Assembly (NCBI RefSeq): GCF_022693705.1
Contig: NZ_CP094288.1
Span: 1,566,429-1,630,428 of the forward strand
Length of the DNA stretch: 64,000 nt
Source of the DNA: Infirmifilum sp. NZ
GTDB taxonomy: Archaea; Thermoproteota; Thermoprotei; Thermofilales; Thermofilaceae
Direction: 5' to 3'
Shown: one piece after another, positions 1 to 9,068 of the stretch
Layout of the letters: each line of letters opens with the position of its first letter
Numbering within the stretch: the stretch's first letter is position 1
Translations under genes and position numbers: made by a program
The notes under the pieces: model-generated
Database searches by the model: none
What the model saw: the letters and a program-made list of their open reading frames with translations, nothing else
What the model was told of the DNA's origin: nothing

Positions 1-2
1 TG

Positions 3-305
3 AGGATAATCAAAGTCGATGAGCCCTCTTTCGCGGCGTACCTCAGAAAGCACATGAGATACGGGGAAGGAATAGAAAAAGACCTAACGAGCGGCGGAAG
101 AAGAGTTCTCCGCGACTACATAGTTCTCAGGAGGCTAACTTACCTTAATCTAATCGCCCCATTGCTCTCAATGCTTTATGCACTAAGACTCCTGCGAGTT
201 TCTCGCAGCGCCGGACTGGCAGATTTCCTATCTGTATTTACGATGAAATATACCATTGACTTAGCAATGCTCATCGGAGAGATAAAAGGATTGATCAAAC
301 ATTAG
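3..305 (+). CDS. C-terminal end of a family 2 glycosyltransferase (partial, runs off left edge)
   Basis: The reading frame is open from the left edge of the window to a TAG at 303-305, so only the last 100 residues are visible. The visible part starts with a short basic amphipathic stretch (AAYLRKHMRYGEG) of the kind that follows the catalytic domain in membrane-bound GT2 enzymes. It then has two hydrophobic segments (around LNLIAPLLSMLYAL and DFLSVFTMKYTIDLAMLI) that could be membrane helices. The catalytic DxD part lies outside the window, so the family call is inferred from the tail and from the glycosyltransferase genes downstream. An ATG at 54 is internal and is not the true start. Confidence 0.45.
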   Translation, partial: RIIKVDEPSFAAYLRKHMRYGEGIEKDLTSGGRRVLRDYIVLRRLTYLNLIAPLLSMLYALRLLRVSRSAGLADFLSVFTMKYTIDLAMLIGEIKGLIKH

Positions 306-423
306 ATGCTATTTGAAAGTTCTATACACGAATCTTCACACAGTAAAAATAACGCTACTGTCTCTAGGAGAATCAGGAAAATGCACGGCGCATAGGTGCC
401 TTTGACTGGCACACATTTATAAA

Positions 424-1119
424 ATAAGGTATATTATAGTTTTTTACGGCATTGATGGTAGTGGAAAATCCACGATAATACACTATCTTTCCAATGTTCT
501 CAGAAAATGTTCATACAATGTTAAGGTCGTTAGGATGAGAGGTCATCATACAATAATGTATGTTCTTATACGATTTCTTTTCCGGATAAAGAGAATAGAC
601 TACAAATTTGCAAGAGGTAAGCCCCTGTACTTGAATTACATGGTATCAAAATATTTCAAAAGCAAAAAGTTCTATATTCTACTCGAAATTGCGGGAGTTT
701 TAGTGTGGTTTATTGTGAAGATATTCCCTCTTGCAGTCTTGGCAACTTTATACAAGGACGAGATCTTAATTATAGCCGATAGGTATGTCCCTGATTTCGT
801 AGTTTTGATGTCACTGACCTCAAAAATAAGTAACAACGACATGGTCAGGATTGCCCGTTTTTTAGAGAGGATCCAACCATTAAGGCCTCTCTACTTTTAC
901 GTTTATGCTGATCCCTCAATAGCATTAAAGCGAAAGTCTGAAGAACGATTAACCATGTCATTTTGCAATCTCATGGATACAAAATATCAGGCTTTAAATA
1001 AATTCATACATCCAGTGCTACTAATCGATACTACCAATAAGAGGCCTGTGGAAATACTTCCAATAATTATCAGAGAATTGAATAAACACGGTATTATATC
1101 GAGGTGCCCTGAGTCTTGA
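424..1119 (+). CDS. Thymidylate-kinase-like P-loop kinase, start codon lost or non-canonical
   Basis: Frame 1 carries a clear Walker A motif, GIDGSGKST, at about 448-474 and a DRYVPD motif at about 778-795 that matches the DRx motif of thymidylate kinases. The protein is therefore a P-loop nucleoside monophosphate kinase relative. The first ATG in frame, at 535, lies after the Walker A motif and cannot be the functional start. Upstream there is no ATG, GTG or TTG in frame before a TGA at 403. The codon where a start would be expected is ATA (424), directly behind a TATA-like TTTATAAAATA at 417-427. The start may have mutated from ATG to ATA, which would make this a silenced gene. The stop overlaps the next gene. 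In glycan clusters such kinases often sit beside a nucleotidyltransferase-like gene, as here. Confidence 0.6.
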   Translation: MRYIIVFYGIDGSGKSTIIHYLSNVLRKCSYNVKVVRMRGHHTIMYVLIRFLFRIKRIDYKFARGKPLYLNYMVSKYFKSKKFYILLEIAGVLVWFIVKIFPLAVLATLYKDEILIIADRYVPDFVVLMSLTSKISNNDMVRIARFLERIQPLRPLYFYVYADPSIALKRKSEERLTMSFCNLMDTKYQALNKFIHPVLLIDTTNKRPVEILPIIIRELNKHGIISRCPES

Positions 1120-2168
1120 ATAAGATACACAGAGATAATGTAGTGGCATTAAGAATCGTTGTAGATAATTGCATGGGAAAACTTAATCTAGAAGCGTTTC
1201 CAAGCATAAAAATCAAGGAAATTTCTAGTAAGGTTTTCCAGATAGCTAAGGAAGGAAAAGTTTTATCATCTCTGCACACTTTGTTTGATTTATTTTCAGA
1301 AACTCATAGGTCGTATCTTAGGAAAAGAATAGAGCTAACACAGTTATACCTCAAACAGCTGAAAATGATAGCTGAAGAGCTAAACAGTAATGGAATAGAG
1401 TATTACGTTTTCAAAACCATTAAGCCCTTCCCCTACGATATGACTGATATTGATCTACTGTTTACTGATAAGGTCTCAATGCTTAAGGCTTCAACGATCA
1501 TCATTGGAAAACTTGGGTATAAGGCAGTTAGCAAGGGAACCTATTCATTAACGCTTCGTAGAACGATAAATGGTTACGATATAGACGTAGATTTGCAACC
1601 TGGAATCTACGTTGGAACCCTTGGCTACATTAAAGTGATAAAGCTTAAGGAAGTAATCAGCGAATTAGGCTACTTCAAGGAAAGCATACATATTCTTAGA
1701 CCAGAGCTAGAACTCGCAGTTATAGCAGGACACTCTACCTTTAAGGATTTTTCAATAAGCTTAGCTAACGTTATGCATGCCGACTACATACTGGGAACAA
1801 TTGATGAAGAAGCACTGCTATCCATACTTAGGTACAATATACATCTAGTTAAACCAGTTATAATAGTATATAGCATAGTTAATGCCTTAAAGAACGTTAT
1901 TGAACTAAGTTCAGGTAAGAAGACGATAAAGCCAGGGAACCACATTGAAGCATTGATTATAAATCAGCTCATGAAAGGCAGAGGCAACCTTGTTATACCA
2001 CTTAAAGCATCTGTCGAAACCTACTTGGATACGTTCCAAGCTTTTTTAAAATATCACGAGTATGGGAGTCTCTTAGAAATGATTAAATTACCTAGTTCTA
2101 GAGGAATAGGCATCCTATTTAGGAGAGTAAAATTGTTACCGTATGATAGTGATCCCATCAATGTCTAG
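1116..2168 (+). CDS. Nucleotidyltransferase-family protein of glycan clusters
   Basis: A 350-residue protein that starts at a TTG overlapping the TGA of the kinase gene, which suggests translational coupling. The middle (residues about 85-160) has the layout of the uncharacterised nucleotidyltransferase family found in polysaccharide clusters: a conserved NGIEYYVFKTI strand followed by DMTDIDLLF, whose acidic DIDLL residues would bind metal, then DIDVDLQP. The C-terminal half is helical without a motif I know. No signal peptide or membrane segment is seen. The substrate is unknown. The position between a kinase and glycosyltransferases suggests modification or activation of a glycan precursor, which is inference. 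Confidence 0.55.
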   Translation: MNKIHRDNVVALRIVVDNCMGKLNLEAFPSIKIKEISSKVFQIAKEGKVLSSLHTLFDLFSETHRSYLRKRIELTQLYLKQLKMIAEELNSNGIEYYVFKTIKPFPYDMTDIDLLFTDKVSMLKASTIIIGKLGYKAVSKGTYSLTLRRTINGYDIDVDLQPGIYVGTLGYIKVIKLKEVISELGYFKESIHILRPELELAVIAGHSTFKDFSISLANVMHADYILGTIDEEALLSILRYNIHLVKPVIIVYSIVNALKNVIELSSGKKTIKPGNHIEALIINQLMKGRGNLVIPLKASVETYLDTFQAFLKYHEYGSLLEMIKLPSSRGIGILFRRVKLLPYDSDPINV

Positions 2169-3384
2169 AAGGTTCAATATCGTTTACTCGCTTGAACCTA
2201 GGAACATACGAGATGTAAGTGTAGCATTTCTAACACTTGATTATTTTAACGATAATGTAATAGAGGGCCATCGAATTCTTTCTAAGAGAATTATTGATGC
2301 AGTTAAAAGAAATACGAGTTTAAGTACCTACATCTTCTCGCTGGAGACAGCACGAAATCTATTACCTCAAGAAAAGATCCATTTTAAACGACTTGTTCCA
2401 AGTGTTTGGGAGTGGATGACATCAACATACAAGATTTTCGAGAAGTTGAAAACGGTTGATGTGGATATAGTTCATATCCTTTCATATAGTAGCGTCTTCC
2501 CAGCGCTTTTAAATAAATTGACCCCGTCAAGAAGTAAAGACTTCAGAATAATCGCTCATATATATTATGGTCCAGATGCTTTTAAGCTTCTGCAATATAA
2601 ATTTACAGAGCTTCTCCTTTTAATGAAGTCTTTCGAAGCCGTGATAGCTACCTCTAAATTGCTTAAGGAATTTCTGGTAAAAAGAACAAAGCTAACAGAT
2701 AAAATGACTTTCTACATTCCTCCCATAGTTCCAAAGAAGTTTTTTGATTTTGATTACAATTCATTAAGAAGTTCTACAGGAAAATACAAGAAACTCTTTG
2801 GACTTAAAGAAGATGATTTCGTAATATCTTACATCGGGCATATAACTCCTCAACGAGGCGTGTTCGAGCTTTTAAAGGCTTTTAATAAAGCACTAGGAAG
2901 TAATAGTCGTCTGAGACTAATTATCTCACCCACTAACATAGTATATCAAGATTTATCGCTAGATTATCTTTCCATATTAGAAATGCTGATCAAAAAGTAC
3001 GGCTTAAATCATAGGGTGCTGATAGTCGAAAAACAAGACCCGATTCAACTATTCGCTATGTCAGATGTCCTTTTCTTAGGCTTCGATAAAACCTTCTTCT
3101 TTACTTTCCCCCCTTTAATAGCTTGTGAAGCGGTGGCAAGCGGAATGCCAGTCATCCTCAAGCAGTCTCCACTAGTATACGAGCTCTTTAGTACTGAAAA
3201 ATCCTTACCGATTTACAAGGATCTCGACGAGTTAACAGATATAATACTTGACTTAGCTGATAACAAAAATAGGCTCTCCGATATATCGCTAAGGGTTAAG
3301 GCCGAGGCAGTAAGAAAGTTTATGCCAGAACAACTTGTTTCAAGATTATTAAAAGTTTATATGAGTTTAACAGGTGATTACTAG
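2143..3384 (+). CDS. Glycosyltransferase family 4 (GT-B fold)
   Basis: A 413-residue protein with the two-domain layout of GT4 enzymes. The N-terminal domain includes VDIVHILSYSSVF. The C-terminal domain begins near SYIGHITPQRGVFELLKAF and contains the nucleotide-sugar-binding region CEAVASGMPVI, although the E-x7-E motif is weaker than in the next gene. It overlaps the upstream gene by 26 bases; a second ATG at 2161 would remove most of that overlap and is an alternative start. The stop TAG shares a base with the GTG start of the next gene. It is a cytoplasmic sugar transferase in surface-glycan assembly; donor and acceptor cannot be told from sequence. Confidence 0.7.
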   Translation: MIVIPSMSRRFNIVYSLEPRNIRDVSVAFLTLDYFNDNVIEGHRILSKRIIDAVKRNTSLSTYIFSLETARNLLPQEKIHFKRLVPSVWEWMTSTYKIFEKLKTVDVDIVHILSYSSVFPALLNKLTPSRSKDFRIIAHIYYGPDAFKLLQYKFTELLLLMKSFEAVIATSKLLKEFLVKRTKLTDKMTFYIPPIVPKKFFDFDYNSLRSSTGKYKKLFGLKEDDFVISYIGHITPQRGVFELLKAFNKALGSNSRLRLIISPTNIVYQDLSLDYLSILEMLIKKYGLNHRVLIVEKQDPIQLFAMSDVLFLGFDKTFFFTFPPLIACEAVASGMPVILKQSPLVYELFSTEKSLPIYKDLDELTDIILDLADNKNRLSDISLRVKAEAVRKFMPEQLVSRLLKVYMSLTGDY

Positions 3385-4517
3385 TGAGGATAATCTATAT
3401 AGGGCCAATGGATATTCCTATCCCCAGCGAAAAAGGCGCTGTAGAGGAAATAATATGGCAACTATCATTAAAGCTTTCTAGCAACGGTTTTAAAGTAAGC
3501 ATATATAATCCTATAGCATCAAATACGCTATCTAAAGTTTTCAAGAGCATTGTCTTACATGGTATTGATTGCGATAACTGCATTCTGCATTTTCACGATT
3601 TAATAGCATGCGGTAGCTATAGCTCTATAATTCGCTACAGCTACAAAAGTATTTTACTATCACTTCATTATCCCCCCTGGTTCGCTAGATCTAGTTTTCG
3701 CCACTTAGCACTACGTTTCCTCTTGAAGTATCTTAAATCTAGACAAACGATATTTGTTGCACCATCACGAGTAATCACAAACTGGATTAAAAGAAGAATA
3801 GGCGGCACTGCAGTATTCATACCTAACGGGGTTGATACTTCAATTTTTAACCCGGTGAAAAGAAGCCTTGAAGTTCGAGAAAAAATGATTAAGGGCAAAG
3901 ACGTAGATGTTTTAGTGTGTTATGTTGCAAGAGTACATCCAAGTAAGAACCAGCTAGATCTTTTAAAGGCTGCTAGAATTCTTGTGTCTTCTGGTATTAA
4001 AAACTTTAGGCTTATATTCATAGGTCCTCTTCACGGACGATTCGGAAAACAGGGAGGAGAATTCAAATATTTTGAATCATTGCGCCAATATATTGAAAAA
4101 CACAACCTTGAGAAATTTGTGGAGTTTTTAGGCGAGATCCCTCATCACGACGATGTGGCATCATATATGGCATCATGCGATATATATGTTCATCCATCTA
4201 TAATTGAGGCGGCGGCCCCATTAGCAATATTAGAGGCTTTAGCGTCTGGATTACCTGTTGTTGCCTACAATCTAGTATACTATCTTGATTACCTGAAAAA
4301 TCATGAAAATGCCATACTAGTAGATAAGGGCGATGTAAAGGCTTTAGCAGGGGCTTTAGAATCGCTAATAACCCAGCCTATACTAAGAAAGCACTTAGGG
4401 GAAAATGGGAGACGTTTCGCCGAAAGAGAGCTTTCATGGGAAAATATTGTGAAAAAGTACTATATCCCATTATATAATAAGCTCGAACAGAATACGTATT
4501 CCTCAGATCATGGCTGA
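3384..4517 (+). CDS. Glycosyltransferase family 4 (GT-B fold)
   Basis: A 377-residue GT4 enzyme with a GTG start overlapping the previous stop. The N-terminus MRIIYIGPMDIPIPSEKGAV is typical of the family (acceptor domain). The C-terminal donor domain has VARVHPSKNQLDLLKAA, PHHDDVASYMASCDIYVHPS and the complete E-x7-E motif in IIEAAAPLAILEALASG. Length is normal. It is the best-preserved glycosyltransferase of the island and would transfer a sugar from a nucleotide donor to a growing lipid-linked or protein-linked glycan. Its stop overlaps the following ORF by 8 bases, so the five genes from 1116 onward look like one operon. Confidence 0.8.
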   Translation: MRIIYIGPMDIPIPSEKGAVEEIIWQLSLKLSSNGFKVSIYNPIASNTLSKVFKSIVLHGIDCDNCILHFHDLIACGSYSSIIRYSYKSILLSLHYPPWFARSSFRHLALRFLLKYLKSRQTIFVAPSRVITNWIKRRIGGTAVFIPNGVDTSIFNPVKRSLEVREKMIKGKDVDVLVCYVARVHPSKNQLDLLKAARILVSSGIKNFRLIFIGPLHGRFGKQGGEFKYFESLRQYIEKHNLEKFVEFLGEIPHHDDVASYMASCDIYVHPSIIEAAAPLAILEALASGLPVVAYNLVYYLDYLKNHENAILVDKGDVKALAGALESLITQPILRKHLGENGRRFAERELSWENIVKKYYIPLYNKLEQNTYSSDHG

Positions 4518-4920
4518 GTCCGAAGACACCATAGCAGTCTTTACTTTTCCATTGCCTTCCCCAACCAATTATGCGCTACTAGCTAATCTAGCAACCATTC
4601 TTTCATGGGTATATAAACGAGTAATAATTATCACAGGCAGTTTTGTATCACATCTCCCTGATATAATAGGAGACTTAAAGTATTCTAATAAAAAATCTAT
4701 TTACGTCTATGACTTTAAATATAAGTTGCCCCCAAGAGGTGGCAATGCTAGTGTATTGACGAAGTTCTTCGCCTATGTTAGAATCCAGCTCAGCTTCATT
4801 GTTGCTGTGTTAAAGCTACGCTCTAATTTTAATACAGCGTTATTTTTCATCGGCGTTCCCGACATGCTTATGGTGTTGATCATTTTACGATTACTCAGAA
4901 AGAAGGTAGTAGTGTATTGA
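4510..4920 (+). CDS. N-terminal half of a split glycosyltransferase family 4 gene
   Basis: 136 residues resembling the acceptor domain of a GT4 enzyme: a beta-strand and glycine-poor start (IAVFTFPLPSPTNYALLANLATIL), a strand RVIIITGSF, a hydrophobic helix around 90-110 and the last strand LRKKVVVY directly before a TGA. Normal GT4 proteins continue here into the linker and the donor domain. That domain is present in a different frame from 4928. Between the two, one frame is closed at 4918 (TGA) and the other by TAA TAA at 4922-4927, so more than a simple one-base slip is needed to rejoin them. It is either a pseudogene or a gene split into two subunits. Confidence 0.5.
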   Translation: MAESEDTIAVFTFPLPSPTNYALLANLATILSWVYKRVIIITGSFVSHLPDIIGDLKYSNKKSIYVYDFKYKLPPRGGNASVLTKFFAYVRIQLSFIVAVLKLRSNFNTALFFIGVPDMLMVLIILRLLRKKVVVY

Positions 4921-4939
4921 TTAATAAAAAGATCCGTTC

Positions 4940-5656
4940 ATGACTGGCCTTAGCCTTAAGTTAGCAATTAGACTATCTGATGCAGTTATTACAGAAATTA
5001 TCGATCCGTCCTTCGAGGACCCGATTAAGTTGAGATACTCGAAAATAAGGCTACCGCTAGCACTAAGATTTATTGATGTAAAGAAGTTTAATATAATCAA
5101 GCAGATTACGGATAGATTCTATGATATAGGTTTCGTAGGAAGGCTTGAACGAGAGAAGGGTATAGACCTATTAATTCCCGCCCTTAAATCCCTATACAAG
5201 GAGGGGCTAATGCCCCGTGTAGTTATAGTAGGAGATGGCAGTCTCAGAAATATAGTGGAAGCTTCATTATCGAACCTGCATGTTGATGTCATGTCGTATG
5301 TTCCTCATGAGAAATTACCTTACATATATAATAAAATGAAGATCATAATTTTACCGTCGAGAAAGGAGGGTGTACCTACAGTTTTATTGGAAGCCCTAGC
5401 CTGCGGTGTCATACCAGTTGCCTCAAGAGTTGGAGGGATACCTTGGTTAATCCGGAAAGCTAATACGGGTATACTACTAGATGATCTTAGTTATCACAGT
5501 ATCGCTAAAGCACTTAAATATCTACTAGGGCTCGACGTAATGAGGTTAAAGGAGATGTCTCAAAACGGTAGGAATTTCATTGAGAAGTTTTTAGTATTGG
5601 AGGAAGCAGTGAGGCGATACAGTTTAATTAAAAAAGTGCTAAAATACATACCATGA
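4940..5656 (+). CDS. C-terminal (donor-binding) half of a split glycosyltransferase family 4 gene
   Basis: 238 residues with the GT4 donor domain: DIGFVGRLEREKGIDLLIPAL, VVIVGDGSL, SYVPHEKLPYIYNKMKIIILPS and the E-x7-E motif in KEGVPTVLLEALACGVIPVAS. Open reading extends a few codons upstream of the ATG (KDPF). The N-terminal acceptor domain is the ORF ending at 4920, in another frame. Together they would give about 375 residues, the usual GT4 length, which argues that one gene was broken. The preserved motifs suggest the break is recent, or that two polypeptides associate. The stop TGA overlaps the ATG of the next gene. Confidence 0.55.
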   Translation: MTGLSLKLAIRLSDAVITEIIDPSFEDPIKLRYSKIRLPLALRFIDVKKFNIIKQITDRFYDIGFVGRLEREKGIDLLIPALKSLYKEGLMPRVVIVGDGSLRNIVEASLSNLHVDVMSYVPHEKLPYIYNKMKIIILPSRKEGVPTVLLEALACGVIPVASRVGGIPWLIRKANTGILLDDLSYHSIAKALKYLLGLDVMRLKEMSQNGRNFIEKFLVLEEAVRRYSLIKKVLKYIP

Positions 5657-7383
5657 AAATATTGGTAAAACCACTAGTATTCCTGCTTCTATCAACGAGT
5701 ATAGTATTTCTGTTGGCTATTGGTGTTATAATTCAGATTCCTCTCATTGCGTATTTAGGTTTATGTCTACTTGGATTAAACATCATTCTTTCGATCATGT
5801 ATGGGGAGCAACTAAAGCATTCTCTGCTAATTTTCATATTGGTTATATTATCATTTACTCTCGCCTTATCTTATGAAAGCATCTCGTATTACCCCCTTGG
5901 CGAAGATGTTCATTCCGAGTACTACGTTTTGAAGAGCTTACTAAATAAAGATCATGTAGAGTTACTGAAAGAAGCTAGTATACCCGAATTATTATCGCCG
6001 CCCCCATATTATTACGAAATATACAGCTACATATTCTTCTCATTAATATTCAAGTACATTACAATGATGGATGAAGTGGTCATCATAAAATACATCTGGA
6101 ACACTTGCATTTTAGGGTTAATACCGCTAGTAACGTATCTATATATTAAGAAGGCGACGGGCAATACTGCTTCTGCCTTGATCGGTAGCTACTTAATTAT
6201 TTCTCAATCCACTTATGTGGTTACATTGCATTCTACATCGAAAAATGTGGCAGGTCTCTTCATGCTTGGCTTACTGTTGTATTCATTTATGAGTTATTTA
6301 GGCGATCAAAGGTCACGGCGTCCTACTGGTGTCATCTTGATCCTCATTCTTATATCCTTTAATGGCTTTCACTATATGTCTTCGGGTATAGGGGCGTTAA
6401 TAAGTTCTTTAGCCATAATACCTTTGCTTCTTACATACAAGTGGTATGGAAGTGAAGTGCCTTCCTCTCAAAAATTCGTTATGACTTTAACACTGCTCTG
6501 GATGATATCCTGGTTTCTAACATATGCTCTTCTCACAAACAGTATTATTAAGCCACTTATAAATCTTGTTACAAACCTTTTATACTTAACACCTCTACCC
6601 CACGGTTATGAACTTATTAACGTTTCTTCCTTACCGACATACTTGAACTACTTAAGGTTGCTTGTAGATGCCCTGATTTCCCTTCTTATACTTATGGCTG
6701 GTTTAGATTCTTCTATAAACTTATTAAGAAATAGAGGAGGTTTTATAGACTCTCTAATAGCAGTTGCAGCATGTTTGTTTTATATATCATCTGCCGCGGA
6801 AATATTCAAACTTACAACTATTGGTGTTGGACGTTTGTCCATAATCTACATACTTATTATCTCCCCCTATCTCTACAAATCTATTGTCACGATTTTCTTA
6901 CGAAAAATTCCATTTAGGAGATATATGAAAAATACAATAATACTATTGACACTAGCAATAATTATAAGTACTAGAATAATGCTCTCAACAGGTGCGGTAT
7001 CTTATGCCATGGGTAGTGTTGAGAGCAGTATTTTTCTAGATCCATTATATAGGTATAAAACAAGTGTAACCTACGCAGATATAAAATCGGCTGTCTTACT
7101 TAATGAGTACTATTCAGATGTGAAACCTGTTGTCTTAGATTTAAAGTCCATTGACGTCTTTCACTACGTTGAGAACCTAAGGTACTTTACTGTTAAGCTG
7201 CTTCCTTTGTCTGAAAACCGTTCTGAGCTAGGTTCTGACATAGTATATTTCAATTCGCATAATCTCCTCGTGGGCAAGATTCATGTCCGTGTTAACGTAT
7301 TCATCGATTATAATGAATATCATTATTTGAATGAAGTAAAGTCATTAGTGTTCAATTACGGATATTCTATTATCCTTTATTAA
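5653..7383 (+). CDS. Polytopic membrane protein, GT-C-type glycosyltransferase-like
   Basis: A 576-residue protein with about a dozen hydrophobic segments. After the first two to three helices there is a short loop with GEDVHSEY, an acidic pair placed as in GT-C fold enzymes that use lipid-linked sugars (oligosaccharyl or dolichyl-phosphate-sugar transferases), then helices in the region 120-460, and a soluble C-terminal tail. The ATG start overlaps the upstream stop. No close family is recognised, so GT-C is inferred from topology, the early acidic motif and the operon. An alternative is a flippase or polymerase-like protein of the same pathway. Confidence 0.5.
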   Translation: MKILVKPLVFLLLSTSIVFLLAIGVIIQIPLIAYLGLCLLGLNIILSIMYGEQLKHSLLIFILVILSFTLALSYESISYYPLGEDVHSEYYVLKSLLNKDHVELLKEASIPELLSPPPYYYEIYSYIFFSLIFKYITMMDEVVIIKYIWNTCILGLIPLVTYLYIKKATGNTASALIGSYLIISQSTYVVTLHSTSKNVAGLFMLGLLLYSFMSYLGDQRSRRPTGVILILILISFNGFHYMSSGIGALISSLAIIPLLLTYKWYGSEVPSSQKFVMTLTLLWMISWFLTYALLTNSIIKPLINLVTNLLYLTPLPHGYELINVSSLPTYLNYLRLLVDALISLLILMAGLDSSINLLRNRGGFIDSLIAVAACLFYISSAAEIFKLTTIGVGRLSIIYILIISPYLYKSIVTIFLRKIPFRRYMKNTIILLTLAIIISTRIMLSTGAVSYAMGSVESSIFLDPLYRYKTSVTYADIKSAVLLNEYYSDVKPVVLDLKSIDVFHYVENLRYFTVKLLPLSENRSELGSDIVYFNSHNLLVGKIHVRVNVFIDYNEYHYLNEVKSLVFNYGYSIILY

Positions 7384-7446
7384 TAAGCTCATTCTTCCGA
7401 ATAAATGAGGCGAGAAATTGATTATATGGTATGGTGATAATTATTT

Positions 7447-8547
7447 ATGAATGATGATCTAAAATTCGTAAAAATAGTTGTAGTTACTCCTTTTCCATTT
7501 ATAGCTACCGAAATCGGTAATAAACTCGCTAGGAGAGGGTTATCAGTACTTGTTATCACATCCTCGAAAATTAAAGAATATAAGGAAGCAGAATTTGAGA
7601 AGGAAGTTAGGGTAATATTCCTAGGCAGGAATATGATGCTAGATTTAGTAAAAGCATTGGTTGCTCTTTTTTCTTTCAAGCCACATATAATTCTAATGTA
7701 CAGCGGTGGTGGTGTACTTGGATTACTGATGTTCCCACTAGTTAGAATATGTCAGATATTTTATGGGGTTTACACAGTTAGTTATGTTATGGAGCCTATT
7801 CCAAGAATAGGTATTAAAAATCCTCTCATAGCGTGGATTGAAACCGTATTAGAGGTGAAATTTGCCAATTTAATAATCACGGATGCGGAGAAACTTAAGC
7901 GTTTACTGTTAAGGTTTCATAAAATATCTCCTTCAAAAGTTGCGGTGTTTACAAATGAGTGGGACGCTCCTTATTTCTATAGATACAAAGTAAAAGAAGA
8001 AGGCGAGAAGAAATGGATACTATTCTTTGGGACAGTCCAGGAATATAAGGGCCTGGAATATCTTATACGTGCCGAGCCTTTAATCACGGAAAAATATCCA
8101 GAAGTAAAAATAGTTATCGCGGGTAGTGGTCAGGAAAAATATTACTCTATGATAAGAGATAGGAGTAAGTATATATTACTCAACAAGTTTATAAGTTACA
8201 AGTTGGGAGCATGTCTTTTTCAAAAATCTATGATCATCGTATTGCCTTACACGATGGGTACAGTAAGTGGAATAATACCCGTTGCTTACGCGTTCAAAAA
8301 ACCTATAATTGCAACAAGAGTGGGGAGTTTTGATGAAGTAATAGAACATGGAAAAACCGGTATACTGATCCCCCCTCAAAATCCTAAAGCACTTGCAGAA
8401 GCTGTAATAATGCTTTTAGAGAATACAGAAATGAGGAAAAAACTGGGAGAAGCTGGTTTCTCTAAACTTAAATCAGAAATGTCATGGGATGTATTTATAG
8501 ATAAATTTATGAAAACGGTGCTGAAGACATGGAAAAGCTCTTCATAA
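7447..8547 (+). CDS. Glycosyltransferase family 4 (GT-B fold)
   Basis: A 366-residue GT4 enzyme. Its N-terminal domain has FIATEIGNKLARRG (usual glycine-rich start) and PHIILMYSGGGVLGLL. The donor domain has FFGTVQEYKGLEYLIRAEPLI, VKIVIAGSGQ and a final AYAFKKPIIATRVGSFDEVIEHGKTG. That last region has the shape of the GT4 donor site but lacks the first glutamate of the E-x7-E motif (IVLPYTMGTVSGIIPVAYAF), so its activity or donor may differ. A 63-base AT-rich gap separates it from the membrane protein, so it may have its own promoter. Confidence 0.7.
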   Translation: MNDDLKFVKIVVVTPFPFIATEIGNKLARRGLSVLVITSSKIKEYKEAEFEKEVRVIFLGRNMMLDLVKALVALFSFKPHIILMYSGGGVLGLLMFPLVRICQIFYGVYTVSYVMEPIPRIGIKNPLIAWIETVLEVKFANLIITDAEKLKRLLLRFHKISPSKVAVFTNEWDAPYFYRYKVKEEGEKKWILFFGTVQEYKGLEYLIRAEPLITEKYPEVKIVIAGSGQEKYYSMIRDRSKYILLNKFISYKLGACLFQKSMIIVLPYTMGTVSGIIPVAYAFKKPIIATRVGSFDEVIEHGKTGILIPPQNPKALAEAVIMLLENTEMRKKLGEAGFSKLKSEMSWDVFIDKFMKTVLKTWKSSS

Positions 8548-9024
8548 AAAAGCCACTATTGCAGACATATTTAAAATATATAATTTTTACAAGGAGATAA
8601 GTAGATGCAAAAACATCATTAAGTATTACAGGAAGTATCCTCAGGGCATTCTGGGGGATATCTTTTCTTAGTAAGATTATTCCACAGTATATTAAATAAA
8701 AACACAATCTTGCTTCTGGTCTCAGGTCCCAGAGTAACGGGAATATGTCATGTCGACATATATGGAAAGGAGGGAATCCTTGGCATTGCCATTTTAGAGA
8801 GTTTTCAAGGTAGAGGTTTAGCGAAGGTTCCCCTACGCTACGCGATTAAACTCGCTAAAGAATTAGGGTTAGAAAGAATTAGATCTGTGGACATAGACAA
8901 TTATCGGGCTATTTCTCTATATAAGACTTTAGGCTTTAATATAATTAGGCGAATAAACAATTGCAGTCGTAGTTTTAGAAATAGCTTTGTTGATTGCTAT
9001 GAAATGGAAATAAAACTTTTATAG
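8529..9024 (+). pseudogene. Broken GNAT-family N-acetyltransferase
   Basis: The C-terminal part (8710-9024) is a GNAT acetyl-CoA-binding core: FQGRGLAKVPLRYAIKLAKE is motif A, followed by the usual VDIDNYRAISLYKTLGF. The N-terminal part is present in other frames: ATG at 8529 gives MEKLFI, and after a one-base shift in the A6 run at 8546-8551 the frame continues as KATIADIFKIYNFYKEISRC and KNIIKYYRKYPQGILGD. Further shifts or stops lie near 8671-8710. The gene is thus a pseudogene. The intact version would probably have acetylated an amino sugar, for example one made by the aminotransferase at 10137; that link is inferred from position. Confidence 0.65.
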
Positions 9025-9068
9025 CTTTTTTAACCATTGTTACCTTAGCGATCAAGAGAGGAGAAACC

